Source of the DNA: JBCBGF01 sp038526915
Lineage (GTDB): Bacteria; Pseudomonadota; Alphaproteobacteria; Rhodobacterales; Rhodobacteraceae
Reading direction: 5' to 3'
NCBI GenBank assembly: GCA_038526915.1
Contig: JBCBGF010000001.1
Span: 124,001-188,000, forward strand
Length of the DNA: 64,000 nucleotides
The translations under genes were made by a program, and so were the position numbers. The notes below the pieces were generated by a model, which saw only the letters and a program-made list of their open reading frames with translations, searched no databases and was not told the DNA's origin. Shown in pieces: positions 24,821 to 32,365 of the stretch; the first letter of the stretch is position 1, and each line of letters starts with the position of its first letter.

Positions 24821-25619
24821 CCTCTCGCAGTAGTGTCTTGTTGTCGGTCTTGGGCGCCGGGATCATCCAGCGCCAGAGCTTCTCATCGGGGAGCGGCAGC
24901 ACCATCAGCCAATGCTCCAATAGGGCCAGCGCCGTGAGCGCGGCCAAAAGCGCAAACCCCACCGCCTCCGCCGGTGTGGCCGCGGCATAGATCCGTTCCA
25001 TCCAACAGGCGACGGCAAAGGACAGCGCTGTGACGGAAACGGGGAAAACCGGGTTGAGTTTCGCATGCCGGAAGTGGCTGGGCAGATGCGCCAGCGGTTC
25101 GGGCAGGAACTCGGTATTGATCTTGGGCACGCCGAAAAAGAGGTTCAGCTTGGCCGAGATGCGGGCGAAGAACAGCACCGCGAAAGTCCAGAATCCAAAG
25201 GTGTTTTCCGCGCCGAGGGAAAAGAACAGCATCGCGGCCAGGATGCTGGCCAGCAGGATCTCGTGATAGGCAATCGTCCCCCAGGCGCGCAGGAAGCGCT
25301 CCCATCCCGCCGTCCCAATCGGGCAGCGATAGCTGTTCGGGCCAGTGATAACACCTGACAAAAACGCGAGCTCGATCCAGCCCCAGATCGCCAACGCAGA
25401 CATAAATGCAACATAGACGCTCCGCACCTCTCCACTGCCCAGCGTGCCGAAGAAGGCCGCCACGCCCAGACCCAAAAGGGGCAAGGCAAACAGGACGGAC
25501 CAGACATGCGCATCGCGCCCGCGCGCGTCGGCGCTTTTGACCACCCACAGGATCGCCCCGGTAGAAAACCACCAGATGAAAAGCGCAAAAAACGCGGCGA
25601 TCCAGGGCGAGGCTAGCAT
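24804..25619 (-). CDS. puhE: Photosynthetic complex assembly protein PuhE
   Basis: This is a 271-residue membrane protein with about seven hydrophobic segments. It matches the PuhE family (DUF3623), which is found only in photosynthesis clusters and affects reaction centre and LH1 assembly. Recognisable parts are IAAFFALFIWWFSTGAILW at the start and FGFWTFAVLFFARISAKLNLFFGVPKIN in the second half. It sits between acsF and hemA, the usual position. Confidence 0.9.
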   Translation of the reverse strand: MLASPWIAAFFALFIWWFSTGAILWVVKSADARGRDAHVWSVLFALPLLGLGVAAFFGTLGSGEVRSVYVAFMSALAIWGWIELAFLSGVITGPNSYRCPIGTAGWERFLRAWGTIAYHEILLASILAAMLFFSLGAENTFGFWTFAVLFFARISAKLNLFFGVPKINTEFLPEPLAHLPSHFRHAKLNPVFPVSVTALSFAVACWMERIYAAATPAEAVGFALLAALTALALLEHWLMVLPLPDEKLWRWMIPAPKTDNKTLLREDANGL

Positions 25620-25633
25620 TCACGCCGCTCCCC

Positions 25634-25654
25634 GCCCCGGGCAGGACCCGGGGC
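25634..25654. repeat. GC hairpin 1 in the acsF-puhE gap
   Basis: GCCCCGGG-CAGGA-CCCGGGGC is an 8-bp perfect stem with a 5-base loop, just upstream of puhE. A near copy follows 18 bases later. Units of the CCCGGG-N5-CCCGGG type are frequent between alphaproteobacterial genes (from memory). Confidence 0.6.
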
Positions 25655-25672
25655 CTCGCGCCATGGCAGCAG

Positions 25673-25693
25673 GTCCCGGGTCAAGCCCGGGAC
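25673..25693. repeat. GC hairpin 2 in the acsF-puhE gap
   Basis: GTCCCGGG-TCAAG-CCCGGGAC is an 8-bp perfect stem. With the preceding hairpin it fills most of the 103-base gap after acsF, so it may protect the acsF message or reduce read-through into puhE-hemA. Confidence 0.6.
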
Positions 25694-25722
25694 GCGTCGG
25701 ACCTTATGATCCCGCGCTTGCG

Positions 25723-26850
25723 TCAATACACCGGCTCCAGCCGCGTATTCTCCGGCACCACATGGCTCTTCGCCGGGATCGTGTAGAGCGACAGAAACGC
25801 CAGCCCCGCCCGCGCGCCCGCCGTGATCTGACCAAACCTACCGGCCAGGCCACCGCGCTTCTTCGCAGCGTCCATATCCGCCGACGCCCTCTGCAACCGC
25901 TTCAGCCCTGGCATCCAGCGCGGGTGGTCAATATCAAGCGTGATCGGGAAGACCTGCTTGGAAATTTCAGAGGTCTTGGTGAACACCTCTTGCCCATACC
26001 AGTCGGGATCCACACCCAGCGCCTTGTGGAATGCAGGCCGCTGGTGATCGCGGACATACATCGTCGAATAGACAGCCGTCAGGAAGAACTTGATCCACAG
26101 CACGTTGCGGCCCGAGGTCAGCTTGGGATCGGTCTTCATCAGCAGGGCGAAGGCTTCGCCATGGCTGAACTCGTCATTGCACCACTCACGGAACCACTTG
26201 AAGATCGGGTGGAACCGATGCTCCGGATTCGCCTCCAGATGCCGGAAGATCGTGATGTAACGCGCATACCCGATCTTCTCGGACAGATACGTGGCGTAGT
26301 AGATGAACTTGGGCCGGAAGTAGGTGTACTTCTTCTTCTGGGTCAGAAAACCCAGGTTCACCGCCACACCCACTTCGCGCAGCGCATCGTTGATGAACCC
26401 TGCATGCCGCGCCTCGTCCCGCGCCATGAGCTGGAATAGCTGGGTGATGTCCTTGTTGTTCCCGCGCCGCTTCATTTCCTTGTAAAGGACACAGCCCGAA
26501 AACTCCGCGGTGCAGGAGGAGATCAGAAAATCGATGAACTCTTTGCGAAGCTCAGGATCCATCCCATCCCAATCGATGTGGTCCCAGTCCTCATTCTTGC
26601 GGAAATGCCCCTTGTTGGGATCGCTTTCCATCTGGGCGATCAGCGTGTCCCAATCCTCGCGAACGGACGACACGTCGATGGCGTCCAGCTCATCGAAATC
26701 GGTGGTATAGAACCGCGGCGTCAGAAGCGTATCCTGCATCGCGACAGCGGTTGCACTTTCACTATCGATAACGGCTTGCGCTTCCTGGATGGCCAGGCCT
26801 TCCTCGACCGTGGTGGCATCGGCGGTGTGGGGGGCGGTTTGCACGTTCAT
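25723..26850 (-). CDS. acsF: Magnesium-protoporphyrin IX monomethyl ester oxidative cyclase
   Basis: This encodes 375 residues, the di-iron, oxygen-dependent enzyme that forms ring E of protochlorophyllide. The ferritin-like ligand set is visible in EFSGCVLYKEMKRR, MARDEARHAGFINDAL (ExxH) and CNDEFSHGEAFALLM. Having AcsF, and no BchE in this window, fits an aerobic phototroph. Its ATG overlaps the TGA of the small upstream gene (ATGA). Confidence 0.95.
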   Translation of the reverse strand: MNVQTAPHTADATTVEEGLAIQEAQAVIDSESATAVAMQDTLLTPRFYTTDFDELDAIDVSSVREDWDTLIAQMESDPNKGHFRKNEDWDHIDWDGMDPELRKEFIDFLISSCTAEFSGCVLYKEMKRRGNNKDITQLFQLMARDEARHAGFINDALREVGVAVNLGFLTQKKKYTYFRPKFIYYATYLSEKIGYARYITIFRHLEANPEHRFHPIFKWFREWCNDEFSHGEAFALLMKTDPKLTSGRNVLWIKFFLTAVYSTMYVRDHQRPAFHKALGVDPDWYGQEVFTKTSEISKQVFPITLDIDHPRWMPGLKRLQRASADMDAAKKRGGLAGRFGQITAGARAGLAFLSLYTIPAKSHVVPENTRLEPVY

Positions 26851-27143
26851 AGCTTGGCCTCCTCCGAGAACGAAAACTCACACAGCTCCATAAATTCCAT
26901 ATCGCCCGTCAGCCGGGTCCAGAGCCGCTCCAGGGCACTGGCGCGCGTGATCCGCGCCTCACGCTCCTCCACGACAACCTCGCCATAGCGGGCCATCACC
27001 GGCGCGCCCTTCACTTCGACCTCGTCGCCCGGGTGCACAACCGCGCCGTTTTCAAACTTCACATGCGCATGCAGGCTCTCGAACTTGTGGCTCACTTCGA
27101 CGGTGCAGGGCACCGTCTCGTATTCTCGTGTCAGTAGTCCCAT
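26847..27143 (-). CDS. Small conserved photosynthesis-cluster protein between puhC and acsF
   Basis: This is a 98-residue soluble protein starting MGLLTREYETVPCTVEVSH. It has a beta-rich middle (FENGAVVHPGDEVEVKGAP), then a charged helix and an acidic end MEFMELCEFSFSEEAKL. It occupies the place of the uncharacterised small gene found between puhC and acsF in roseobacter clusters, possibly corresponding to puhD; the name is not certain. The frame extends upstream into puhC, but the ATG at 27141-27143 has a GGGA-type site and the conserved sequence starts there. The function is probably in cyclase activity or complex assembly, judged from location only. Confidence 0.75.
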   Translation of the reverse strand: MGLLTREYETVPCTVEVSHKFESLHAHVKFENGAVVHPGDEVEVKGAPVMARYGEVVVEEREARITRASALERLWTRLTGDMEFMELCEFSFSEEAKL

Positions 27144-27160
27144 AATCGGTTCCCTTTCGA

Positions 27161-27646
27161 TTATTCTTGGAAGAGGCGCGTAAAATGCGCCTTGTTGCCT
27201 TGTCCGAATGACGACAGCTCCACCTGCCATCCGGTTGCGGGGTCGGTCAGCGTCATGCGACCGCTTTCAAATTGCTTGATCGTCACGGGCGGGTTGCCCT
27301 CGACCCGGGCGACAAGCCGCGCCCGCGTCAGGCCGGACCGGATCACGGTGACAAAGGCTCCGTGCTCGCTATCCATCAAAACGGCACCCTCGGGCGTCGT
27401 CACGCGCGCGGCGTTGCCTTCCCCCGCCAGCACCACCTGATGCTCGGCCACCACCGGCTCGTCCGGGGCGACACCGACCAGAGGCCGGTCGGTCAGAACC
27501 GCGAAACTCGTGATCGCGAGCGAGGCCAGCGCCAGCCCGAACATCGCATAGACCAAACGCTTGGGGATCATCTCCTTGTCGCGCTTTTCCATCTCGGCGC
27601 GTTCAGCATCGTAGTAAAACCCGTTGGGTATGCGTCCATGTGCCAT
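27161..27646 (-). CDS. puhC: Photosynthetic complex assembly protein PuhC
   Basis: This encodes 161 residues. An N-terminal cytoplasmic tail precedes one membrane helix (about 30-52, LVYAMFGLALASLAITSFAVL), followed by a periplasmic domain ending FGQGNKAHFTRLF. This is the PuhC plan; the protein is needed for efficient reaction-centre/LH1 core assembly. It lies 11 bases after puhB. Confidence 0.9.
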   Translation of the reverse strand: MAHGRIPNGFYYDAERAEMEKRDKEMIPKRLVYAMFGLALASLAITSFAVLTDRPLVGVAPDEPVVAEHQVVLAGEGNAARVTTPEGAVLMDSEHGAFVTVIRSGLTRARLVARVEGNPPVTIKQFESGRMTLTDPATGWQVELSSFGQGNKAHFTRLFQE

Positions 27647-27657
27647 GATCGTCCTCC

Positions 27658-28293
27658 CTATTCGGCCGCAACCGCACCGCTTTGCGCGGGCTTGATCGCA
27701 ATCTCAGGCTGGGTGATGCGGGTCTCGGCCGCCTCGGCAAAGATCGCCGCCACTTTTTCGGCGTCCGGGATCGACCGCATTGCAGGTTGGGTCTTTTTCA
27801 TCCGCCACGGCCGCACATGCGGCCAGAGCACCAGATAGCTCAGCCGCGTCTCGCCCAGTGTGTCGAACACCAGCGTGCCGGTGCCGTCGCCGCGCAGTTT
27901 CAGATCCGCCGACCCGATCCGCGTATAGGGCAGGTTCAGCGTCACTGTGAGCGCTGCCCCCACGCGCAGGGCAACCCGCGCCGTTGTGATCGTGTACACG
28001 GTCGTGCGGGCCATCACCCAAGCCATCAAGAGCAGCACGCCACAGGTCACCGCGCCCAATATCAGGAACGGAATGCCCAGCACCGCGGCCTGGGAAAACG
28101 GCATCTCGGTTGATGAGACACCCGCCCGCCAGATCGCGAGCAACACGAAATACCCCGCGACCCAGTGTAGGTTCAGCGCATCGCGCGCCAGGGCGTAGGT
28201 TTTTGGCTTGCCCTGCCACAGGATCATCTCCCCCGCCGGCGGTGTCTCCGGCAGGCCTTCGATCGGCTCCACTGCGAAATCATCATGTGGCAT
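27658..28293 (-). CDS. puhB: Photosynthetic complex assembly protein PuhB
   Basis: This encodes 211 residues. The start MPHDDFAVEPIEGLPETPPAGE and LWQGKP are family-typical. They are followed by two to three membrane helices and a PH-like bacterial domain (VYTITTARVALRVGAALTVTLNLPYTRI). PuhB assists reaction centre assembly, probably by acting on PuhA or the RC core. It follows puhA after a 101-base gap containing a strong hairpin. Confidence 0.92.
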   Translation of the reverse strand: MPHDDFAVEPIEGLPETPPAGEMILWQGKPKTYALARDALNLHWVAGYFVLLAIWRAGVSSTEMPFSQAAVLGIPFLILGAVTCGVLLLMAWVMARTTVYTITTARVALRVGAALTVTLNLPYTRIGSADLKLRGDGTGTLVFDTLGETRLSYLVLWPHVRPWRMKKTQPAMRSIPDAEKVAAIFAEAAETRITQPEIAIKPAQSGAVAAE

Positions 28294-28357
28294 GGCTGGT
28301 GCCCTTTCTCTTCCCTACGGTGCGTTTCCGATTCCATTGGAAACACGTTGATCCTCT

Positions 28358-28387
28358 GCCGGGCGCCGGTTCCCCACGGCGCCCGGC
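28358..28387. other. Hairpin downstream of puhA
   Basis: GCCGGGCGCCG and CGGCGCCCGGC form an 11-bp perfect stem with an 8-base loop, seven bases past the puhA stop. It lacks a T-run. By analogy with the pufA-pufL hairpin, it probably gives the puhA segment a stable 3' end, so that puhA is more abundant than puhBC. Confidence 0.65.
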
Positions 28388-28394
28388 AAAGTCG

Positions 28395-29150
28395 TTACGA
28401 ATAAAGCGTGCCGCCCGCGTAGTAGGCACAGACCTTTTCTTCTTCGAGCTTGGTGATCTGGGTGCTGCCAGCAATCGTCGGCACACCGTCGAAATGCGCG
28501 GCGTTGAGCGAGCGGATCATGACCCACTTCTCGTTGATCCGGCACATGGTGATCGGCACCAGGCGCTTGCCTGAGCCCCATTCTGAGACCAGTTCGTATT
28601 CGACATAGCGCACAAGATGCTCTGGCGCGTCGATCCACATCTCAGTCACGTGGCCCACGACCTGATCGTCCCGGCTCAACACCGGCAGACCGCGCGGGTC
28701 GCGCCCAGCTGACACAAAGAAGGACTCATGCCCTGCCATCGGCGTGATCTTGGGATGGCCGTGGCCGTCAAGTTCGGGCTCATCCCGGCGCGGCACCCAG
28801 GATGCCGGACCCACGCCGTCGACCATCGGATCGCCCGTTGGCGCCAGCGGAAACCCGGTGGATTCGGAGACCCGCGTCAGCGGCAGATCTTTCCGTCTAT
28901 GCGCATCCTCGTTTTCCGGTGACGGAACAACGACCTCACCCTTGCCATCGCGCAGGTGGAACGTTTTCGGTTTGGGCACCGGGAACGGCCCTTGGTTGGG
29001 GGTGACGTTGCCGTCCTCATCCTCAAGCGGATACCCCTCGCGCATATTTTCGGTTTGCAGATAGTAGATCAGTCCGGCGAAGAAGATGTAGAACAGCCAG
29101 ATACTCAGGCTCGCCAGATCGAAATTTCCAAAGAAGTTGACACCGACCAT
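28395..29150 (-). CDS. puhA: Photosynthetic reaction centre H subunit
   Basis: This encodes 251 residues. One membrane helix near the N-terminus (about 12-30, LASLSIWLFYIFFAGLIYYL) anchors the cytoplasmic PRC-barrel domain, which caps the L and M subunits and helps proton delivery to QB. Family motifs QTENMREGYPLEDE, YVEYELVSEWGSGKRLVPI and EEEKVCAYYAGGTLYS are present. It lies directly downstream of lhaA, the standard order. Confidence 0.96.
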   Translation of the reverse strand: MVGVNFFGNFDLASLSIWLFYIFFAGLIYYLQTENMREGYPLEDEDGNVTPNQGPFPVPKPKTFHLRDGKGEVVVPSPENEDAHRRKDLPLTRVSESTGFPLAPTGDPMVDGVGPASWVPRRDEPELDGHGHPKITPMAGHESFFVSAGRDPRGLPVLSRDDQVVGHVTEMWIDAPEHLVRYVEYELVSEWGSGKRLVPITMCRINEKWVMIRSLNAAHFDGVPTIAGSTQITKLEEEKVCAYYAGGTLYS

Positions 29151-29168
29151 GTTGGGGACCTCCAGAGG

Positions 29169-30611
29169 TTAGGTGGGAAAGTCGGCAAGGCCGATCTTGC
29201 CGCTTTCCGTGGTGTTGGGTTGAATTCGAATGAAGGAGAGGCGCACCAGCGGCCCCAGCACGATCAACGTGCCAAAGAGCAGTGCAATCTCCAGGTGATA
29301 GACAACAGAGTAACCGGTGGCAGGGGTGGCCAACGTCTCGCCCAGCGCGCCTGACATCGCCAGTGCACCGACGCCATCGCGGATCGTCCCGCCCAGCGCG
29401 ATGGCCGCGCCGGCGGCTGTGGCCTGTGCTGCGCCCCACGCGCCCAAGGCCAAGCCGCGGCCCGCAATGCCCGCCGACGGCAAAGTCATCGCCGCCGTCA
29501 GCGTGGCCACAGCGAACAGCCCGCCGCCCAGTCCGATCAAAACAGCGCCCACAAAGAACAAGGCGGGCGACGCCATGGGCGCCGAGAAGACAACACAGGA
29601 AAACGCGGTAATCCCGATCAAGATCCCACGCGCCGCCATCCGGAAGCTATCCAGCCCCCGCGCCAGCCAGCGCGCCGCAAACCCAAAGCCCACCAGGGCG
29701 CCCGCGGCCCACAGCGCCGTTAACAGCGTCGTGGCCGACACCGACAGCCCCAGGATCTCACCCCCATAGGGCTCCAGCAGCACGTCTTGCATGTTGAACG
29801 CCATCGTCCCAATGAACACCACCGCGAGAAGCCGCCCAGCATCGCCACCCTTGGCATAATCCGCCCAGGCGTCCGCGAACTTGGGCCGTGGTGCAGCACG
29901 TTCATCCCGCGTCATCGGGCGCACATGCTCCTGCTTCCAAAGCGCAATCACATTGATGATCAGCGTCGCCGCCGCCGCGCCCTGCACCACCTGGATCAGG
30001 CGAAGCTCCGAGAAATCGCGCAACAGGAAGCCCACGATCACCGCCGACACACCCATGCCAATCAGGAACATCACGTAAAGCAGCGCCACCACACGCGGCC
30101 GCGTCTCATCCGTGGCCCGGTCGGCGGCCAGCGCCAGCCCCGCGGTCTGGGTCATGTGCATCCCCAGCCCGGTCATCAGGAAGGCCAGCGCCGCCAGCGC
30201 CTCCCCCGCCCAAGCAGGACCAAGCGTCTGTTCACCCGACAAAACGATCAGCGCGAACGGCATCACCGCCAGCCCGCCCATCTGCCAAAGCGACCCGAAC
30301 CACAGGAACGGAATGCGCTTCCAACCGATTGCCGACCGATGCGTATCCGACCGGAACCCAAGCAGCGCCCGGAACGGCGCGATCAGCACCGGCAGCGCGA
30401 TCATCACCGCGACGATCATCGCCGGAACGCTTAGTTCCACGATCATCACCCGGTTGAGCGTGCCCAAGAGCATGACGGTGGCCATCCCCACCGACACCTG
30501 GAACAGCGCCAGCCGCAACAACTGCCCCAAAGGCAGCGCATCCGATGCCGCATCCGCAAAGGGCAGGAACCGGCCCGAAAGCTGCTTGACCATGGATTTC
30601 GTGACGATCAT
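29169..30611 (-). CDS. lhaA: LhaA, PucC-family light-harvesting assembly protein
   Basis: This encodes 480 residues with about 12 membrane helices, a member of the PucC/BCD branch of the major facilitator fold. LhaA is thought to deliver bacteriochlorophyll to, or help assemble, LH1. Typical elements are LGTLNRVMIVELSVPA, GFRSDTHRSAIGWKRIPFLWFG and MQDVLLEPYGGEILGLSV. The ATG at 30609-30611 overlaps the bchM stop (ATGA) and is preferred to one six codons upstream. Confidence 0.92.
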   Translation of the reverse strand: MIVTKSMVKQLSGRFLPFADAASDALPLGQLLRLALFQVSVGMATVMLLGTLNRVMIVELSVPAMIVAVMIALPVLIAPFRALLGFRSDTHRSAIGWKRIPFLWFGSLWQMGGLAVMPFALIVLSGEQTLGPAWAGEALAALAFLMTGLGMHMTQTAGLALAADRATDETRPRVVALLYVMFLIGMGVSAVIVGFLLRDFSELRLIQVVQGAAAATLIINVIALWKQEHVRPMTRDERAAPRPKFADAWADYAKGGDAGRLLAVVFIGTMAFNMQDVLLEPYGGEILGLSVSATTLLTALWAAGALVGFGFAARWLARGLDSFRMAARGILIGITAFSCVVFSAPMASPALFFVGAVLIGLGGGLFAVATLTAAMTLPSAGIAGRGLALGAWGAAQATAAGAAIALGGTIRDGVGALAMSGALGETLATPATGYSVVYHLEIALLFGTLIVLGPLVRLSFIRIQPNTTESGKIGLADFPT

Positions 30612-31285
30612 GGCCGCAACTCCAAACACTCAGAAATGTAAAACCCGCTGGTCACCCGCTCGATCTGGGTCAGGTCACCGCCAACGGTTTGCGCCAGCTT
30701 CCGATGCGCATGCGGCACCATCACAGGCGACCGGTCGGAGCGTGGGAACACTTTCCCCAAGCCCCAGAACGTCATCAGAAACGGCGTGCGCGGCGCGACG
30801 GTAAAGACAACCCCGCCCCGCGTCCGCTCGGCCAGGCGGTCCAGCGCCGCCGTGATATCCGGCACGCTGTAGTAAATCAGGCTGTCCATTGCGACGACGA
30901 AGTCATGCTCGCCCAGATCGCCCAGCATATCGCCCGCCACGAACCGCACCCGGCCCGCATCGCCTTCCGGCAACCGCGCCCGCGCGACCTCAATCAGCTG
31001 TGGTGAGATATCCACCGCCGTCACATCCGCGCCCCGTGCGGCCAGCTCCGCCGTCATCTGCCCCGCGCCGCATCCCGCATCGAGCACCCGCACACCGTGC
31101 AGATCCTCGGGCATTCTCGACAGCATCACCGCCCGCATCCGGTCACGGCCCTTGCGCACCGTCTCGCGCACCCGGCTCACCGGCGCGTCAGAGGTCAGGC
31201 GTTCCCACGTCTGGGTCGCCGTCCGGTCGAAGTAGTCCTCAACCCGCGCGCGCGTCGCATCATATGAGGCGGTGGCCACCATCAA
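30608..31285 (-). CDS. bchM: Magnesium-protoporphyrin IX O-methyltransferase
   Basis: This encodes 225 residues, a class I SAM-dependent methyltransferase that methylates the C13 propionate of Mg-protoporphyrin IX. Motif I is VLDAGCGAGQMTAEL (about residues 67-81). The family sequence FDRTATQTWERLTSD lies near the N-terminus, and MDSLIYY follows after motif III. It overlaps bchL by four bases upstream and lhaA by four downstream. Confidence 0.95.
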   Translation of the reverse strand: MMVATASYDATRARVEDYFDRTATQTWERLTSDAPVSRVRETVRKGRDRMRAVMLSRMPEDLHGVRVLDAGCGAGQMTAELAARGADVTAVDISPQLIEVARARLPEGDAGRVRFVAGDMLGDLGEHDFVVAMDSLIYYSVPDITAALDRLAERTRGGVVFTVAPRTPFLMTFWGLGKVFPRSDRSPVMVPHAHRKLAQTVGGDLTQIERVTSGFYISECLELRP

Positions 31286-32247
31286 TCAAAACCCAACAAT
31301 TCAAAGATATCCCGATCGGGCAGCGGCGCAGGCGCCAACGGCTCCGTCCCCGCATAAAGCGTCTCTGCCAGCTTGATGTACTCGGCGCGCGCCACGACGA
31401 TATCCTCATCATCTGGCATCTCGAACAGCGTCTTCTTCTTCAGCCGCGACCGCCGGATCGCGTCGTAATCGGGCATATGCGCGATCCGCCGGAACCCCAC
31501 CGTCTCGCAATACCGGTCGACCTCATCGGTATCCTTCGACCGGTTCGCCACACAGCCCGCCAGCCGCACGTTGTAATTCTTCGACTTCGCCTGCACCGCG
31601 GCGATGATCCGGTTCATCGCATAGATCGAGTCGAAATCATTGGCCGTCACGATCACCGCACGGTCCGCATGCTGCAAAGGCGCCGCAAACCCGCCGCAAA
31701 CCACGTCGCCCAACACATCGAAGATCACCACATCGGTGTCCTCCAGCATGTGGTGCTGCTTGAGCAGTTTCACGGTCTGCCCCACGACATAGCCGCCACA
31801 GCCCGTGCCCGCCGGCGGCCCACCCGCCTCCACGCACATCACCCCGTTGAAGCCTTCCGTCACGAAATCCTCGGGCCGCAACTCCTCGGCATGGAAATCC
31901 ACGTCCTTCAGGATGTCGATCACCGTCGGCTGCAAATGCCCGGTCAGCGTGAAGGTCGAGTCGTGTTTCGGGTCACAACCGATCTGCAGCACCCGCTTGC
32001 CCAGCTTGGAAAAGGCCACTGAAAGGTTGGACGAGGTCGTCGATTTCCCGATGCCGCCCTTGCCATAAACCGAAAACACCTTGGCCCCGTCGATCTTCAT
32101 CGACGCGTCCTGATGCACCTGAACCGAGCCTTCGCCGTCCTCGCCCTTCAGCACCGGCGGCGTCGCAAGCCCCCGCGCCTTGAGACCCGCACGCTCGCGT
32201 TCATTGGCCCGTGCGGCAGGCGGCGATTTTGCGTCCAGTGGGCTCAT
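31282..32247 (-). CDS. bchL: Dark protochlorophyllide reductase, iron protein L
   Basis: This encodes 321 residues. BchL is the nitrogenase-Fe-protein-like ATPase dimer that passes electrons to BchNB for light-independent reduction of protochlorophyllide. The P-loop GKGGIGKST is at 62-70. The two cysteines that hold the [4Fe-4S] cluster are in GTGCGGYVVG and LGDVVCGGFA. The first 50 or so residues are a flexible, charged extension typical of this protein. The ATG at 32245-32247 has GGAGAGA upstream; the further open frame runs through an intergenic repeat and is excluded. Confidence 0.96.
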   Translation of the reverse strand: MSPLDAKSPPAARANERERAGLKARGLATPPVLKGEDGEGSVQVHQDASMKIDGAKVFSVYGKGGIGKSTTSSNLSVAFSKLGKRVLQIGCDPKHDSTFTLTGHLQPTVIDILKDVDFHAEELRPEDFVTEGFNGVMCVEAGGPPAGTGCGGYVVGQTVKLLKQHHMLEDTDVVIFDVLGDVVCGGFAAPLQHADRAVIVTANDFDSIYAMNRIIAAVQAKSKNYNVRLAGCVANRSKDTDEVDRYCETVGFRRIAHMPDYDAIRRSRLKKKTLFEMPDDEDIVVARAEYIKLAETLYAGTEPLAPAPLPDRDIFELLGFD

Positions 32248-32280
32248 GATGTCTCTCCCATTGCAGAGCCCGAAAGCCCT

Positions 32281-32338
32281 TTCTTTGGTCTGGAAATATC
32301 CCGGGGGGCCGCCGCCAGGCGGCGGGGCTGGCCCCGAT
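32281..32338. repeat. Interspersed palindromic repeat, copy 2
   Basis: This lies in the 118-base gap between bchH and bchL. It begins TTCTTTGGTCTGGAAATATC and CCGGGGGG, then a stem CCGCCGCC-A-GGCGGCGG and GGCTGGCCCC. The first 30 bases match copies 1 and 3 with few changes; the hairpin part varies but stays palindromic. Confidence 0.8.
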
Positions 32339-32365
32339 CCACGGGTGTCATCGAGCGTTGACGTC

